DNA of 64,000 nucleotides from an uncultured Alphaproteobacteria bacterium (lineage in GTDB: Bacteria; Pseudomonadota; Alphaproteobacteria; HIMB59). Below, piece after piece: positions 36,793 through 45,766 of this stretch (position 1 is its first letter; every line of letters begins with the position of its first letter). The DNA is taken from contig CABYSX010000004.1 of the NCBI GenBank assembly GCA_902521795.1, forward strand, positions 1-64,000. The letters run 5' to 3'. Made by a program: the position numbers and the translations under genes. The notes beneath the pieces are model-generated. The model was not told the DNA's origin, did not search any database, and saw nothing but the letters and a program-made list of their open reading frames with translations.

Positions 36793-37317
36793 TTATCCTA
36801 TCTTTATTCTGTTATCTGTTAAAAATACATACGGGGGAACAGGTAAATTAGTTGGTGCAGGTCCCTTACGGATTCTTCCCGAAGTATCATAATGAGAACC
36901 ATGACATGGGCAGAACCACCCACCGTAATCTCCTTTTGTATCTGAAGCTTTTTGACCGAGAGGAACGCAACCTAAATGAGTGCAAACACCAAGAACAACT
37001 AACCAATTATCTTTTTGAACTCTTGCAGAGTCCTCTTCAGCGTCTGGAAGTTCATCTAAAGATGTGTTTTTTGCAATATCAATTTCACTTTTAGTTCTGT
37101 GCTTTATAAAAACTGGTTTGCCTCTCCATATTACAGTCAAACTTTGACCTTCTTCAAGAGGGGATAAATCTATCTCTGTCGATGCTAAGGCAAGAGTATC
37201 TTTTCCTGGATTCATGCTAGATATGAAAGGTATTAGCAAACTAGCAGCTCCGACTCCTCCCAGCGTCATTGCAGATAATTTTATAAAATCTCTTCTTGGT
37301 TTTTTACTGTCTGACAT
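36793..37317 (-). CDS. petA: Rieske iron-sulfur protein of the bc1 complex
   Basis: This 174-residue Rieske protein has an N-terminal twin-arginine signal anchor (RRDFIKLSA, then a hydrophobic helix), as expected for Tat export with the cluster already bound. The 2Fe-2S ligands are in CTHLGC and CPCHGSHYD, with the GPAP loop ([12 protein letters not shown]). It leads the petABC operon. The 57-nt spacer to the divergent trmL must contain both promoters; I see no clear motif there. Confidence 0.97.
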   Translation of the reverse strand: MSDSKKPRRDFIKLSAMTLGGVGAASLLIPFISSMNPGKDTLALASTEIDLSPLEEGQSLTVIWRGKPVFIKHRTKSEIDIAKNTSLDELPDAEEDSARVQKDNWLVVLGVCTHLGCVPLGQKASDTKGDYGGWFCPCHGSHYDTSGRIRKGPAPTNLPVPPYVFLTDNRIKIG

Positions 37318-37374
37318 TTGATTTTAAATCTTTGTAGATTTTATTAGTAAGATGTAGCATAAGTAGTAGTCATC

Positions 37375-37830
37375 ATGACGCATAAATTTGCAATATGTCT
37401 CTATCAGCCTGATATGCCGCAAAATCTTGGCGTTATTATCAGAACAGCAGCTTGTTTAGAATTTCCTATACACATTGTGAAGCCTCTACCTTTTTCAATG
37501 TCAGACAAAAGATTTAAAGGTGCTGTAATGGATTACATAGATCATTGCAAAATTTTTAATCATGAAAATTGGAACAATTTTTACTCTTATTGCGAAGAAA
37601 ATAATAAAAGAGTTATTCTAGCTACTACTAAAACTAACAACAATCTCTATGATTTTAAATTCAAGGAAAATGACATTGTTTTATTTGGTAAAGAAACAGC
37701 AGGAGTTCCGGATACAATTCATAATATAGTTGATGATAAAATTACAATACCGATGAGCAGTAAAACAAGATCATTAAATTTAGCAACCTCCGTTGCAATC
37801 ATCGTTTCAAAAATTAAAGGTAATTTTTAG
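37375..37830 (+). CDS. trmL: tRNA (cytidine/uridine-34 2-prime-O)-methyltransferase
   Basis: TrmL (151 residues) is a small SPOUT-fold enzyme that methylates the wobble ribose of leucine tRNAs. Family motifs: LYQPDMPQNLGVIIRTAACL, FKGAVMDYID, LFGKETAGVP and the knot end MSSKTRSLNLATSVAI, each matching TrmL/YibK. Length is normal. The last 4 nt overlap the end of the convergent CCA transferase gene. Confidence 0.95.
   Translation: MTHKFAICLYQPDMPQNLGVIIRTAACLEFPIHIVKPLPFSMSDKRFKGAVMDYIDHCKIFNHENWNNFYSYCEENNKRVILATTKTNNNLYDFKFKENDIVLFGKETAGVPDTIHNIVDDKITIPMSSKTRSLNLATSVAIIVSKIKGNF
37809..37828. terminator. Candidate AT-only bidirectional hairpin at the trmL/cca junction
   Basis: AAAAATTA, loop AAGG and TAATTTTT form an 8-bp perfect stem with a 4-nt loop. 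The hairpin overlaps the stop codon of trmL and the stop of the convergent cca gene. It has no G:C pairs in the stem, so it would be weak, but with flanking A/T runs it could act in both directions. It is one of few structures seen at a convergent junction here. Confidence 0.25.
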
Positions 37831-38552
37831 TTTAAGAAATCTATAAGATGATTTAGCTCACTATTTTTTTTTAAAAAGGAAATAGTGTTTTCAGGAAATG
37901 GCATCTTTTGGATTTTGTTTAACTCTTGAGTTATCTTTTTCTCTTTCACAAAATCTGTAATATTTTTAGAGAGAATAGTTATTGCCTCCATATCAGGAGG
38001 AAATGTTTTTGTATTTTCAAATAATGATAAAAATCTCATATATCGTATTGCCCTTAAATAATCTTTTTGAATTTGTACTATCGGATCAAAAATAAATTTT
38101 AAATAGCTATTTTGATAATGTTCTATGCCCAAATAAAAATCATAAACATCTCCTTTTAAATTTATATATACACTGTTGAAGGTAAAATCTCTTCTAAGGG
38201 AGTCTTCTTTGATGCTTATAGCCTTAGCTACTTTAGAGTGTCTTCCAGATGGGGCTATATCTTTTCTAAAAGAATTTATTTGATATTCAAAATCATTAAA
38301 TACTAAGGATATACTTTTATATCCTGGGTAATATTTTGCATCATTGTATTTATCTAAAATTTTATCAACTGTAAGACTGTCTAAATCTGGTATGACCAAA
38401 TCAATATCTTTATTTTCATATTTACCAGAAAGTATGGATCTAGTCGCACCTCCAATAAGATAAATATCTTTGTCTTCATACGGGAGAACATTACAAATTT
38501 CGTTTAAACGAGAAATATTTATGAGTTCTTTAACTTTGTTTTTTAAATTCAT
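37827..38552 (-). CDS. cca: CCA tRNA nucleotidyltransferase, unusually short
   Basis: This 241-residue class II tRNA nucleotidyltransferase relative has the head motif GGATRSIL (34-41), the DID metal-site pair (49-51), RRDF (120-123) and a KDYLRAIRYMRF segment (163-174) where the template residues Asp and Arg of the EDxxR motif remain. Alphaproteobacterial enzymes usually run about 380-420 residues; this one stops soon after the neck helix, lacking most of the C-terminal body and tail that hold tRNA. The frame ends at a clean stop overlapping trmL by 4 nt, so this is a shortened gene, not an obvious frameshift. Confidence 0.85.
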   Translation of the reverse strand: MNLKNKVKELINISRLNEICNVLPYEDKDIYLIGGATRSILSGKYENKDIDLVIPDLDSLTVDKILDKYNDAKYYPGYKSISLVFNDFEYQINSFRKDIAPSGRHSKVAKAISIKEDSLRRDFTFNSVYINLKGDVYDFYLGIEHYQNSYLKFIFDPIVQIQKDYLRAIRYMRFLSLFENTKTFPPDMEAITILSKNITDFVKEKKITQELNKIQKMPFPENTISFLKKNSELNHLIDFLN

Positions 38553-38556
38553 GTAT

Positions 38557-40374
38557 TTAAGTAAGTTCCATTAGCTCTAACCATCTTTGTTCTTTAGTTT
38601 CTAATTCTAATTGAAGAGATCCTAATTTTTCACTAGAAGTTATAAATAAATCATAATCTTTTTTATAAAGATCAGGTGCATCTAAAATTTTTTCAAAATG
38701 ATCTATTTGTTCCTTTAAGAGATCTATTTGTTTGGGTAAATTGTTAAGCTCATATTGTAGTTTAAAAGTTAATTTCTTCTTAATAACTTTTGATGAATTT
38801 TTTATATATTTTTCAGCTTTATGATCAATTTTTAAAGAGTCATCACTATCATTTATTAGAAGATCTTTATTGTTAAGAAAATCATGATAGCCTCCATTAA
38901 ATAGAACAACCTCTCCATTTCCCTTAAAAAATAATATTTTGTTCACTAATTTATCTAAAAAATCCCTATTATGTGATACGACCACTAAAGTTCCATTGTA
39001 GCCTGATAATATTGACTCTACTAAATCTAAAGTATCTATATCAAGATCATTTGTTGGTTCATCTAATATTAGACCACTTTTAGGATTTGACAGAACCTTC
39101 GATAAGAGTAATCGATTTTTCATTCCACCAGATAAACTACCAACAGGATCATTTGCTTTAGATGGATCGAAATGAAAATCCTTCAAGTAACTACATACAT
39201 GTCTTTCCTTACCTTGTGTTTTAAGATAATCCCCACCAGATGGTACTAATATTTTTTTTATTGGAAGATTGTCTTTTAAATCATTTCTTAACTGGTCAAA
39301 ATATGAAAATTCCAACTCTTTTCTGAATTTTAAAGTCCCTGATTTTAAATGGAGCTCATTAAGTAAGATTTTTAAAAATGTTGATTTACCTGAGCCATTA
39401 CTTCCTAAAAGTCCTATTCTATCCTTTTTGCTGATTTTCAAATTAAAATTTTTTAAAATTAAGTTTTTATCTTCAGTGTCAAAATAAAATTCGGCATTAT
39501 GAAATTCAGCAACATGTTTAAAATTCTTTGAATTTTCATATATTTGATTAATCTCTATTTTTCTTGTTGCTTTTTTAAATTCACTTATATCTTTTTCTAA
39601 ATTGTCCTTGAGCTCTTTTGCTTGCTCTAACCTTCTAGTGTTTCGTTTTACTCTTGCTTTTACTCCTTTGTTAGCCCAATTAACCTCTAGGTTAACAAAT
39701 TGCTTTCTATTCTGTAATTCTCTTTCTTCTTGTGATAACAAAGTATTAGACCAATTTTCAAAATCACTGTATCCGCTGTTATTTACTTTCACTCTGGATC
39801 GGTCTATCCATAATATTTTATTTGTAAAATTTTTAAGAAATTGTCGATCATGACTTACACATAAAATAGCACTATCTAGTTTTTTCAAATAATTTTCTAG
39901 CCATACTATTGTATCTAGGTCTAGATGATTGGTTGGTTCGTCCAAGAGCAAAAGGTCAGATGGTTTTATTAATGTTTTGATTAGACCTACTCTTCTTTTT
40001 TGACCTCCAGATAAATTTTTAATTAAACTATTTTTATCTACACTTAAATTATTACAGAAGATGTCTATTTCGTAAATATCATCTTGATTAGTAATTGCTG
40101 ATAAAATCTCTTTTTCTACGGTATTATTTTCATTTTGTAATTTATAATTTTGGTTAAAGTAATTAACTGCAATATTGTCAATGCTCCATATTTCACCTAA
40201 GTCAATCTCATGTTGACCAGATATGACATTCATTAAAGTGGATTTCCCTGCCCCATTTTTACCAACAAGAGCAATAAAATCTTTTCTATGAATATTTAAA
40301 TCTAGTTCCTTAAAAATTTCTTTTTTATGGTAACTGATAGATCCCTCTTTCAGTGAAAATATAAGTTGATTCAT
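38557..40374 (-). CDS. ABC-F family ATPase (Uup-like)
   Basis: This 605-residue protein has two ABC ATPase domains and no membrane segment, so it is ABC-F. Domain 1 has Walker A GKNGAGKST, signature LSGGQKRR and LLLLDEPTNHLD. Domain 2 has GSNGSGKST, LSGGMKNRL and LILDEPTNDLD. A charged linker follows domain 1, and a C-terminal coiled coil (about 530-600) resembles that of Uup. ABC-F proteins act on ribosomes or, for Uup, on branched DNA. It lies 25 nt downstream of tRNA-Gln. Confidence 0.93.
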   Translation of the reverse strand: MNQLIFSLKEGSISYHKKEIFKELDLNIHRKDFIALVGKNGAGKSTLMNVISGQHEIDLGEIWSIDNIAVNYFNQNYKLQNENNTVEKEILSAITNQDDIYEIDIFCNNLSVDKNSLIKNLSGGQKRRVGLIKTLIKPSDLLLLDEPTNHLDLDTIVWLENYLKKLDSAILCVSHDRQFLKNFTNKILWIDRSRVKVNNSGYSDFENWSNTLLSQEERELQNRKQFVNLEVNWANKGVKARVKRNTRRLEQAKELKDNLEKDISEFKKATRKIEINQIYENSKNFKHVAEFHNAEFYFDTEDKNLILKNFNLKISKKDRIGLLGSNGSGKSTFLKILLNELHLKSGTLKFRKELEFSYFDQLRNDLKDNLPIKKILVPSGGDYLKTQGKERHVCSYLKDFHFDPSKANDPVGSLSGGMKNRLLLSKVLSNPKSGLILDEPTNDLDIDTLDLVESILSGYNGTLVVVSHNRDFLDKLVNKILFFKGNGEVVLFNGGYHDFLNNKDLLINDSDDSLKIDHKAEKYIKNSSKVIKKKLTFKLQYELNNLPKQIDLLKEQIDHFEKILDAPDLYKKDYDLFITSSEKLGSLQLELETKEQRWLELMELT

Positions 40375-40399
40375 ATTATTTTAATATATAACTCAGAAA

Positions 40400-40474
40400 T
40401 GGCTGGGGCGGTAGGATTCGAACCTACGCATGCCGATACCAAAAACCGGTGCCTTACCGCTTGGCTACGCCCCA
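40400..40474 (-). tRNA. tRNA-Gln (anticodon TTG), CCA encoded
   Basis: On the minus strand the sequence folds as a 75-nt tRNA including an encoded 3-prime CCA. The acceptor stem starts TGGGGCG and pairs with CGCCCCA, the anticodon arm contains the loop with TTG, and the T arm carries GGTTCGAATCC. Anticodon TTG reads glutamine CAA and, by wobble, CAG. It lies 16 nt after ispE and 25 nt before the ABC-F gene, so it is probably cut from their shared transcript. Confidence 0.96.
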
Positions 40475-40490
40475 TCAGGAATTAATGAAC

Positions 40491-41309
40491 TTATCCGAAA
40501 TAAAGAGATTTTTCAATTCTAACTAGAGGGTAAAATTTATTGATATTCCTCAAAATTTGCCTTTCTTTCGAAATTTCCTTAAAAGATAGAAAAATAGAAG
40601 ACCCACTACCACTCATACCAAATTTTAGAAAATCTCTCCTAAAAAATGAAAGATACATAAATATCTCCTTAAATTCTTGATTTAAAATCATTGAGGACCT
40701 AGTTAAATTATTTTGAGAATTATGCTTACTATTTATTTGTGTATTATAATTTTTAAAGTGGTTATAAATATTTTTAGTTAAATTTTTTTTTAAAGGTAAA
40801 ATTATAAAAATTTTCTTCCATGAATTCATTTTAGCTTTGGAATAATTAAATTTATTTAATCCATCAATAATTTTTGGATATTTATCAATAAATAAAAGTA
40901 CATCTGATCCAATTAATGGAGCATCTTTTTTAAAATTATTTGATTTAATTTGATGATATTTATACAAAAACTTTAAAATTGAGGCAGCATTAGAAGACCC
41001 TCCACCTAGACCATATCCGATAGGTATATTTTTATGAACCAAAAATTTTAATTTAGTTCTAGTTTTATATCTTTGATCGAAAAATGTAATTGTTTTTTTA
41101 ATTATATCATTTTTTAAATTTATTATTTTATTATTATGATCACGATAAGTAATATGTAATTTTGAGTGATTTGAAACAAAAATTAAATCTTTTATGTTTA
41201 ATAATACAACCTTTGAAGAAATTTTATGTTTTTCATAATTTTCATCATAATATTTTATTTTTAAATCAAAATTTATCTTGGCAGGGCAAATTAGTTTAGT
41301 TTTATTCAT
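40491..41309 (-). CDS. ispE: 4-diphosphocytidyl-2-C-methyl-D-erythritol kinase
   Basis: IspE (272 residues) is a GHMP kinase of the MEP isoprenoid pathway. The N-terminal CPAKINFDLKI with the catalytic Lys, the ATP loop PIGYGLGGGSSNAAS, the GSDV motif and the C-terminal GMSGSGSSIFLSF are all visible. The central part is divergent and Lys/Asn-rich. It overlaps the TPR gene by 8 nt and is followed by tRNA-Gln. Confidence 0.95.
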   Translation of the reverse strand: MNKTKLICPAKINFDLKIKYYDENYEKHKISSKVVLLNIKDLIFVSNHSKLHITYRDHNNKIINLKNDIIKKTITFFDQRYKTRTKLKFLVHKNIPIGYGLGGGSSNAASILKFLYKYHQIKSNNFKKDAPLIGSDVLLFIDKYPKIIDGLNKFNYSKAKMNSWKKIFIILPLKKNLTKNIYNHFKNYNTQINSKHNSQNNLTRSSMILNQEFKEIFMYLSFFRRDFLKFGMSGSGSSIFLSFKEISKERQILRNINKFYPLVRIEKSLYFG

Positions 41310-42894
41310 TTCTATTTAAAACTTCATCAAATTTAAAATAGTCTTTGTGAAATAATAAGATTTTGTTATCAAGAAATTTAGCTTCTTTAAATCTGCCTTG
41401 TTGATAATAAATTTGTGACAAATGGTCAATTATTTCTGGCTCTGAGGGCTCTAGCGTATATGCGTTATAAATCCATTTTTCAGCTAAATTTAGATTATTT
41501 TTCTTATAATAAAGCCACCCTAAGCTGTCGAGTATAGCTCCATTATTATAGTCAGAGTCTTTGACTGCTTTTTGTAGCATATCTTCTGCAAGATCCAATT
41601 TTCTTTCATTTTCAACCCATAAATATGCAAGATAGTTTAACACATAGGGATATGAACTGTCAGAGATATCAATGCTCCTTTGGATGAAATCTTCAGCAGT
41701 TTTAATTTCATTATTTCTCTCAAGCAAAATGCCATATTTAAATAAATGGATAGGGTCATCTGATTTTTTTAAAATATTCAAACAACAGTTATTGATAAAA
41801 TCTAAAGCTGCCTGATCGTCATTTGAACGGTACATTTCCATTGCTAAAATGAATGCTAAATCCAAATGACTCCAATCACTACCATGATTTATATTATTGA
41901 AGAAGTAGACTAATTCACTTAAATTACTATCTAGTTTGATGGAAGATGAAATATATAGGTAGTTTCTAAAAAAATTGAAATTAGAATTACTTGAATTAAA
42001 ATTTTTTATTAAATCAAGTATGTCTTTATTAGGATTTAATTCAGCTAAGAATGAGAGTTTTTTATAATTGTAATAATCTTTATTTTTTGAGTCTATTTGA
42101 ATTAAATAAGATAATAATGCAAGTGCACTTTTATACTCACCTGCATAAAAATAATAAGTACTAGTTTGAAATAGTTGAAGATATATAACGTCTTTATAAT
42201 CTTTAACTATAAAGTCCTTATCTAATTCTAAAGATAAATTATTTAACATAGTCGAAGATTTTATAAATTTTGCAATTGGAAAATTTAGGTCATTAGAACT
42301 AAAAGTATTATTCAATAGATTTATTTCTTTTGAATTAAAAATAGAAAGGGATTCTAGGTTGGTGGTTAATTCTTTATTTATCTTACTTAAACGGCTTATG
42401 TCTTTTCTTAAGTGGTAGTAATAAATTTTATTTATATATATTAAATTTATAAATCTACTATCAATAGTATTTAAATTTTGTAAATTACTCTCAATATTTT
42501 TATTATCACAAAATGACATCCAAAAATTTATGCTTTTTAAAATAGACTCCTCAAAAATGTAAATTTGTTTTTTATTTGGAAGATTTGAACAATTATTTTC
42601 ACTCAGATTATTCAAAAAGTACAGAATTTCATGAACAAATCCCTTTTTATTTTCATTCATACTATTTAATTTGTAATCGCCTATAATAATTTTACTTAGT
42701 AGATCCGAGGACTGGTCACTTGATAATTCGTACTTGGGTAATTTCTCCCATGTTAAATAATCATTATTGTATTCGGCATATATAGAACTTAGAAGTTGAT
42801 TATCAAATGTATTTTTTAATTGAGACCCATATGCATGTACAATAAATCCCAAAAAACATATACTGTAATAAAATATAGATAATTTTTTAAACAT
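41302..42894 (-). CDS. Exported tetratricopeptide-repeat protein
   Basis: This 530-residue protein has an N-terminal signal peptide (about 1-23) and TPR-like helix pairs that become clear from about residue 340 onward (for example NGAILDSLGWLYYKKNNLNLAEKW and EPEIIDHLSQIYYQQGRFKEA, in part). It is probably periplasmic or membrane-bound and acts through protein contacts. A TPR gene before ispE is common in alphaproteobacteria, but its function is unknown. Its ATG overlaps that of the divergent gene at 42893. Confidence 0.85.
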   Translation of the reverse strand: MFKKLSIFYYSICFLGFIVHAYGSQLKNTFDNQLLSSIYAEYNNDYLTWEKLPKYELSSDQSSDLLSKIIIGDYKLNSMNENKKGFVHEILYFLNNLSENNCSNLPNKKQIYIFEESILKSINFWMSFCDNKNIESNLQNLNTIDSRFINLIYINKIYYYHLRKDISRLSKINKELTTNLESLSIFNSKEINLLNNTFSSNDLNFPIAKFIKSSTMLNNLSLELDKDFIVKDYKDVIYLQLFQTSTYYFYAGEYKSALALLSYLIQIDSKNKDYYNYKKLSFLAELNPNKDILDLIKNFNSSNSNFNFFRNYLYISSSIKLDSNLSELVYFFNNINHGSDWSHLDLAFILAMEMYRSNDDQAALDFINNCCLNILKKSDDPIHLFKYGILLERNNEIKTAEDFIQRSIDISDSSYPYVLNYLAYLWVENERKLDLAEDMLQKAVKDSDYNNGAILDSLGWLYYKKNNLNLAEKWIYNAYTLEPSEPEIIDHLSQIYYQQGRFKEAKFLDNKILLFHKDYFKFDEVLNRNE

Positions 42895-43570
42895 GAAACA
42901 ACTAGACTACCAAAAAAATATTCTTTTGGAATTGATGAATCTTGATGAATTTAAACAAAAAGATTTCGTTGAGAATAAAAATGAACAAATAACTTCATGT
43001 AATATAACAAGTCCAAGCAAGGCCAGTAGTATTAATCAGCTTGAGGATTTTTTGAAAGAAGAATTATTAAAATTAAATATAGATAAATCAATTAAACTAG
43101 TAGAGGGTAATAAAAATTCTAAGATTTTATTCTTTTATGGTAAATGTGATATTTCAGACACAAAAATAATAGATAACAAAAACGGTGAGTTATTTGATAA
43201 AATGCTCTCCTCAATAAAACTAGACAGGAAACAAATAAGCTTAGCTTCTTATATACCTAGAGGTATAGGTGAGTTTGAGAATGATCATAAAATGATTACC
43301 ACTTTACAATTGATAAATTATCGTTTGATTGAATTGATTAATCCAAAATATTTAATAATTATGTCAAATTATTGTATTAAGATGTTATTAGCTGCAGATT
43401 TATCCTCAATGTCTCTTCGAGGTAAGTGGTTTGACTTTAATACCCCAAATGACGTAGTCCCAAAAAAATGCCGTGTGCTCTATGAGCCATCTTTGCTTAT
43501 TAACAACCCAGATCTCAAAAAAGATGCTTGGGAAGATTTAAAAGAAATAAAAAAACAACTGGGTGGTTAG
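42893..43570 (+). CDS. Degenerate family-4-like uracil-DNA glycosylase
   Basis: This 225-residue protein aligns by eye with the bacterial family-4 uracil-DNA glycosylase layout: NGELFDKMLSSIKLDRKQI, a PKYLIIMSN segment, SLRGKWFDF, and the end NPDLKKDAWEDLKEIK. The catalytic parts are changed: the GEAPG motif reads YGKCD, the HPAxLL motif reads EPSLLI, and I see no iron-sulfur cysteine pattern. It sits just upstream of slt, where uracil-DNA glycosylase genes occur in other alphaproteobacteria. It may be an inactive relative with a structural or new role. Its ATG shares the CATG with the divergent TPR gene. Confidence 0.65.
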   Translation: MKQLDYQKNILLELMNLDEFKQKDFVENKNEQITSCNITSPSKASSINQLEDFLKEELLKLNIDKSIKLVEGNKNSKILFFYGKCDISDTKIIDNKNGELFDKMLSSIKLDRKQISLASYIPRGIGEFENDHKMITTLQLINYRLIELINPKYLIIMSNYCIKMLLAADLSSMSLRGKWFDFNTPNDVVPKKCRVLYEPSLLINNPDLKKDAWEDLKEIKKQLGG

Positions 43571-43572
43571 AA

Positions 43573-45252
43573 ATGAAAATTGTTCTCATATTAATCTCAC
43601 TTTTTTACTCACAAACTATATTTGCCCTTAGTTCAAAAGATATAGGTCTCTACAAAAGTATTTTTAACGATTACAGAGATGGTAATTTTGCTAGAGGTGA
43701 TAAAAGTATTGCAAAACTTGATGATTTAATACTCATAGGTCATGTTCAAGCTTTAAAACTCCTCCATCCTACTGCACATCGATCCAGTTTTTTAGAACTA
43801 CGAGATTGGTTAAGTGAATACAGTGATCAATATGAAGCGAGAAGGATTTATAAATTAGGTGTGCGTAGAATGCCAGATGGAGCAAAAAGACCAAAAAAAA
43901 ATTCATACCCTCTCTTTAATGAAATCTTTCAAAAAGATAAAACAGAAGCTACCAATTCAAGTAAATCAAATAAAATATTTTCAAATAAGAATTACTCAAA
44001 AAAAATTAGTATTTATAACACTGTAAGATCAAGAGTTGGTAGAGGATGGCCAACTGGAGCTTTAGAATATTTGAATCACCACATAAAATATTTTAATCAA
44101 AAAGAGAAGTCGTTTTTATTATCAAAAATTGCCAATGGGTATTATCTCGCAGATTTAGATGATAAGGCTATTAATGTGCTTAACGATGAGGCATTTTTAA
44201 GTCAACCTTACTCTGAAGGCTTGTGGATTAAGGGTCTCTCATATTATAGAAAAGGTAAATATCAGAGAGCTTCAAGGCAGTTTTTAATACTCTCAAAAAT
44301 TTCAGATAACAAATGGCTCAGCGATGCTGGAGCATATTGGTCATTTTTATCATCCACAAAAGATGCTGATGATGTTATTACCTTTAAAGCTTCGTTAGAG
44401 GCTTTGAATAAATCTTGTAGGCCAAGTTTTAATATTTATTCCATTTTATCTTGTAGAATAATTGATAAGACCATTCAGGACTTTGAATTTAACACCTCTA
44501 TAATGAACTCAGATCTTGACTCATTTTTAGATACAAAATTAGGTAAGAGAATTCAGGCATTAATAGACATTGATGAACTGCCAATCGCAGAGATTGAGTT
44601 AAATAGACTTCAAAACATTACTAATGATAGATTTAAAAGACTAATTTTAAATTTTTCTATTAAAAATGACCTAAGTTCTCTTCAAATTAAAACAGCAAAA
44701 TATTTATTTAAAGATGATGCTCCCATAGATTATCTTTATCCAACACCACAATGGATTCAAAATTATAATTTCAACGATATAGACCCAACTATTATCATAA
44801 GCATGATAAGACAGGAGTCCCAATTTAGCGCTTTTGCAAAAAGTGGAAAAAGCGCATATGGATTAATGCAAATTCTTCCCTCCACAGCCCGTATGGTAAA
44901 TAAAAAACATCAATTTAAATCAAATCCTAGAATATTGTATAATCCTGAAATTAATGTCGAAACAGGAAGTCTTTATTTACAAAATTTATTATCCATAAAT
45001 TATATAGAGGGTGATTTATTGAAAGCACTAATCTCTTATAATGCCGGACCCGGAAATCTTTCAAAATGGATGAAAAAAACTTCTTTTAATAATGATAGCT
45101 TTCTTTTAATAGAATCTATTCCATCAAGAGAAACTAGATTATTTGTAGAGCGAGTTCTAACTAATCTTGTTATTTATGAATTAATAAACCATAATTCTTT
45201 TGATTATGCTGATGAATTGATAGCAACTAATACGATTTTGATTAATGATTGA
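43573..45252 (+). CDS. slt: Soluble lytic murein transglycosylase
   Basis: This 559-residue periplasmic transglycosylase cleaves peptidoglycan to 1,6-anhydromuropeptides. I place the start at the ATG at 43573, where a signal peptide begins (about 1-18); an upstream in-frame ATG at 43528 adds residues that hide the signal and overlap the preceding gene. A helical superhelix fills the N-terminal part. The C-terminal SLT domain has the catalytic Glu in SMIRQESQFSAFA, then YGLMQILPSTA and ISYNAGPGN. moaB follows with an 8-nt overlap. Confidence 0.93.
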   Translation: MKIVLILISLFYSQTIFALSSKDIGLYKSIFNDYRDGNFARGDKSIAKLDDLILIGHVQALKLLHPTAHRSSFLELRDWLSEYSDQYEARRIYKLGVRRMPDGAKRPKKNSYPLFNEIFQKDKTEATNSSKSNKIFSNKNYSKKISIYNTVRSRVGRGWPTGALEYLNHHIKYFNQKEKSFLLSKIANGYYLADLDDKAINVLNDEAFLSQPYSEGLWIKGLSYYRKGKYQRASRQFLILSKISDNKWLSDAGAYWSFLSSTKDADDVITFKASLEALNKSCRPSFNIYSILSCRIIDKTIQDFEFNTSIMNSDLDSFLDTKLGKRIQALIDIDELPIAEIELNRLQNITNDRFKRLILNFSIKNDLSSLQIKTAKYLFKDDAPIDYLYPTPQWIQNYNFNDIDPTIIISMIRQESQFSAFAKSGKSAYGLMQILPSTARMVNKKHQFKSNPRILYNPEINVETGSLYLQNLLSINYIEGDLLKALISYNAGPGNLSKWMKKTSFNNDSFLLIESIPSRETRLFVERVLTNLVIYELINHNSFDYADELIATNTILIND

Positions 45253-45766
45253 CGAAACAATAACATTTAAAAAAATAAATATTGCCGTCATTACTTTATC
45301 GGACACAAGAAAAGAGAGTGATGATAAATCTGGCAATACACTAAAGGATCTAATACTTCAAAAAGGACATAATGTTTCTCATTATCAAATTATCGAAGAC
45401 GAACCAGAAATCTTTATACCTATAATTCAAGACTTAACTAACACTGTTGAAAACGATGTAATAATTACAACAGGAGGAACTGGTTTAACGGGAAGAGATA
45501 ATACTATTGATGCTTTGAAAAAAATATCTCAAATTGAAATACCAGGATTTGGTGAATTATTTAGACAACTCAGTTATCAAAAAATTGGAACTTCAACCAT
45601 ACAATCTCGAGCAAGTGCCTTTTTATTAAATCAAACTTATATTTTTTGCTTGCCTGGATCTACTTCTGCTGTTCGAGATGCTTGGAATGATATTCTTTTT
45701 CATCAATTAGATATAAGACACAAACCATGTAATTTTATCGAATTGATACCAAGACTTGATGAGTGA
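45245..45766 (+). CDS. moaB: Molybdenum cofactor biosynthesis protein MoaB
   Basis: MoaB/MogA-like protein (173 residues) acts in the adenylation step of molybdopterin. The signature TTGGTGLTGRDNTIDAL and the ending CLPGSTSAVRDAWNDIL match the family. It overlaps slt by 8 nt and rnhB by 8 nt. Together with moaD and moaE it implies that the cell makes a molybdenum enzyme, though none is encoded here. Confidence 0.94.
   Translation: MIDETITFKKINIAVITLSDTRKESDDKSGNTLKDLILQKGHNVSHYQIIEDEPEIFIPIIQDLTNTVENDVIITTGGTGLTGRDNTIDALKKISQIEIPGFGELFRQLSYQKIGTSTIQSRASAFLLNQTYIFCLPGSTSAVRDAWNDILFHQLDIRHKPCNFIELIPRLDE

Noticed and set aside
36852..37094. Open frame of 80 codons opposite the Rieske gene
   Set aside because: It is the complement of the conserved cluster-binding region and has no recognisable features.
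43528..43572. Upstream ATG for slt inside the preceding gene
   Set aside because: It adds 15 charged residues before a clear signal peptide, so the ATG at 43573 is preferred.
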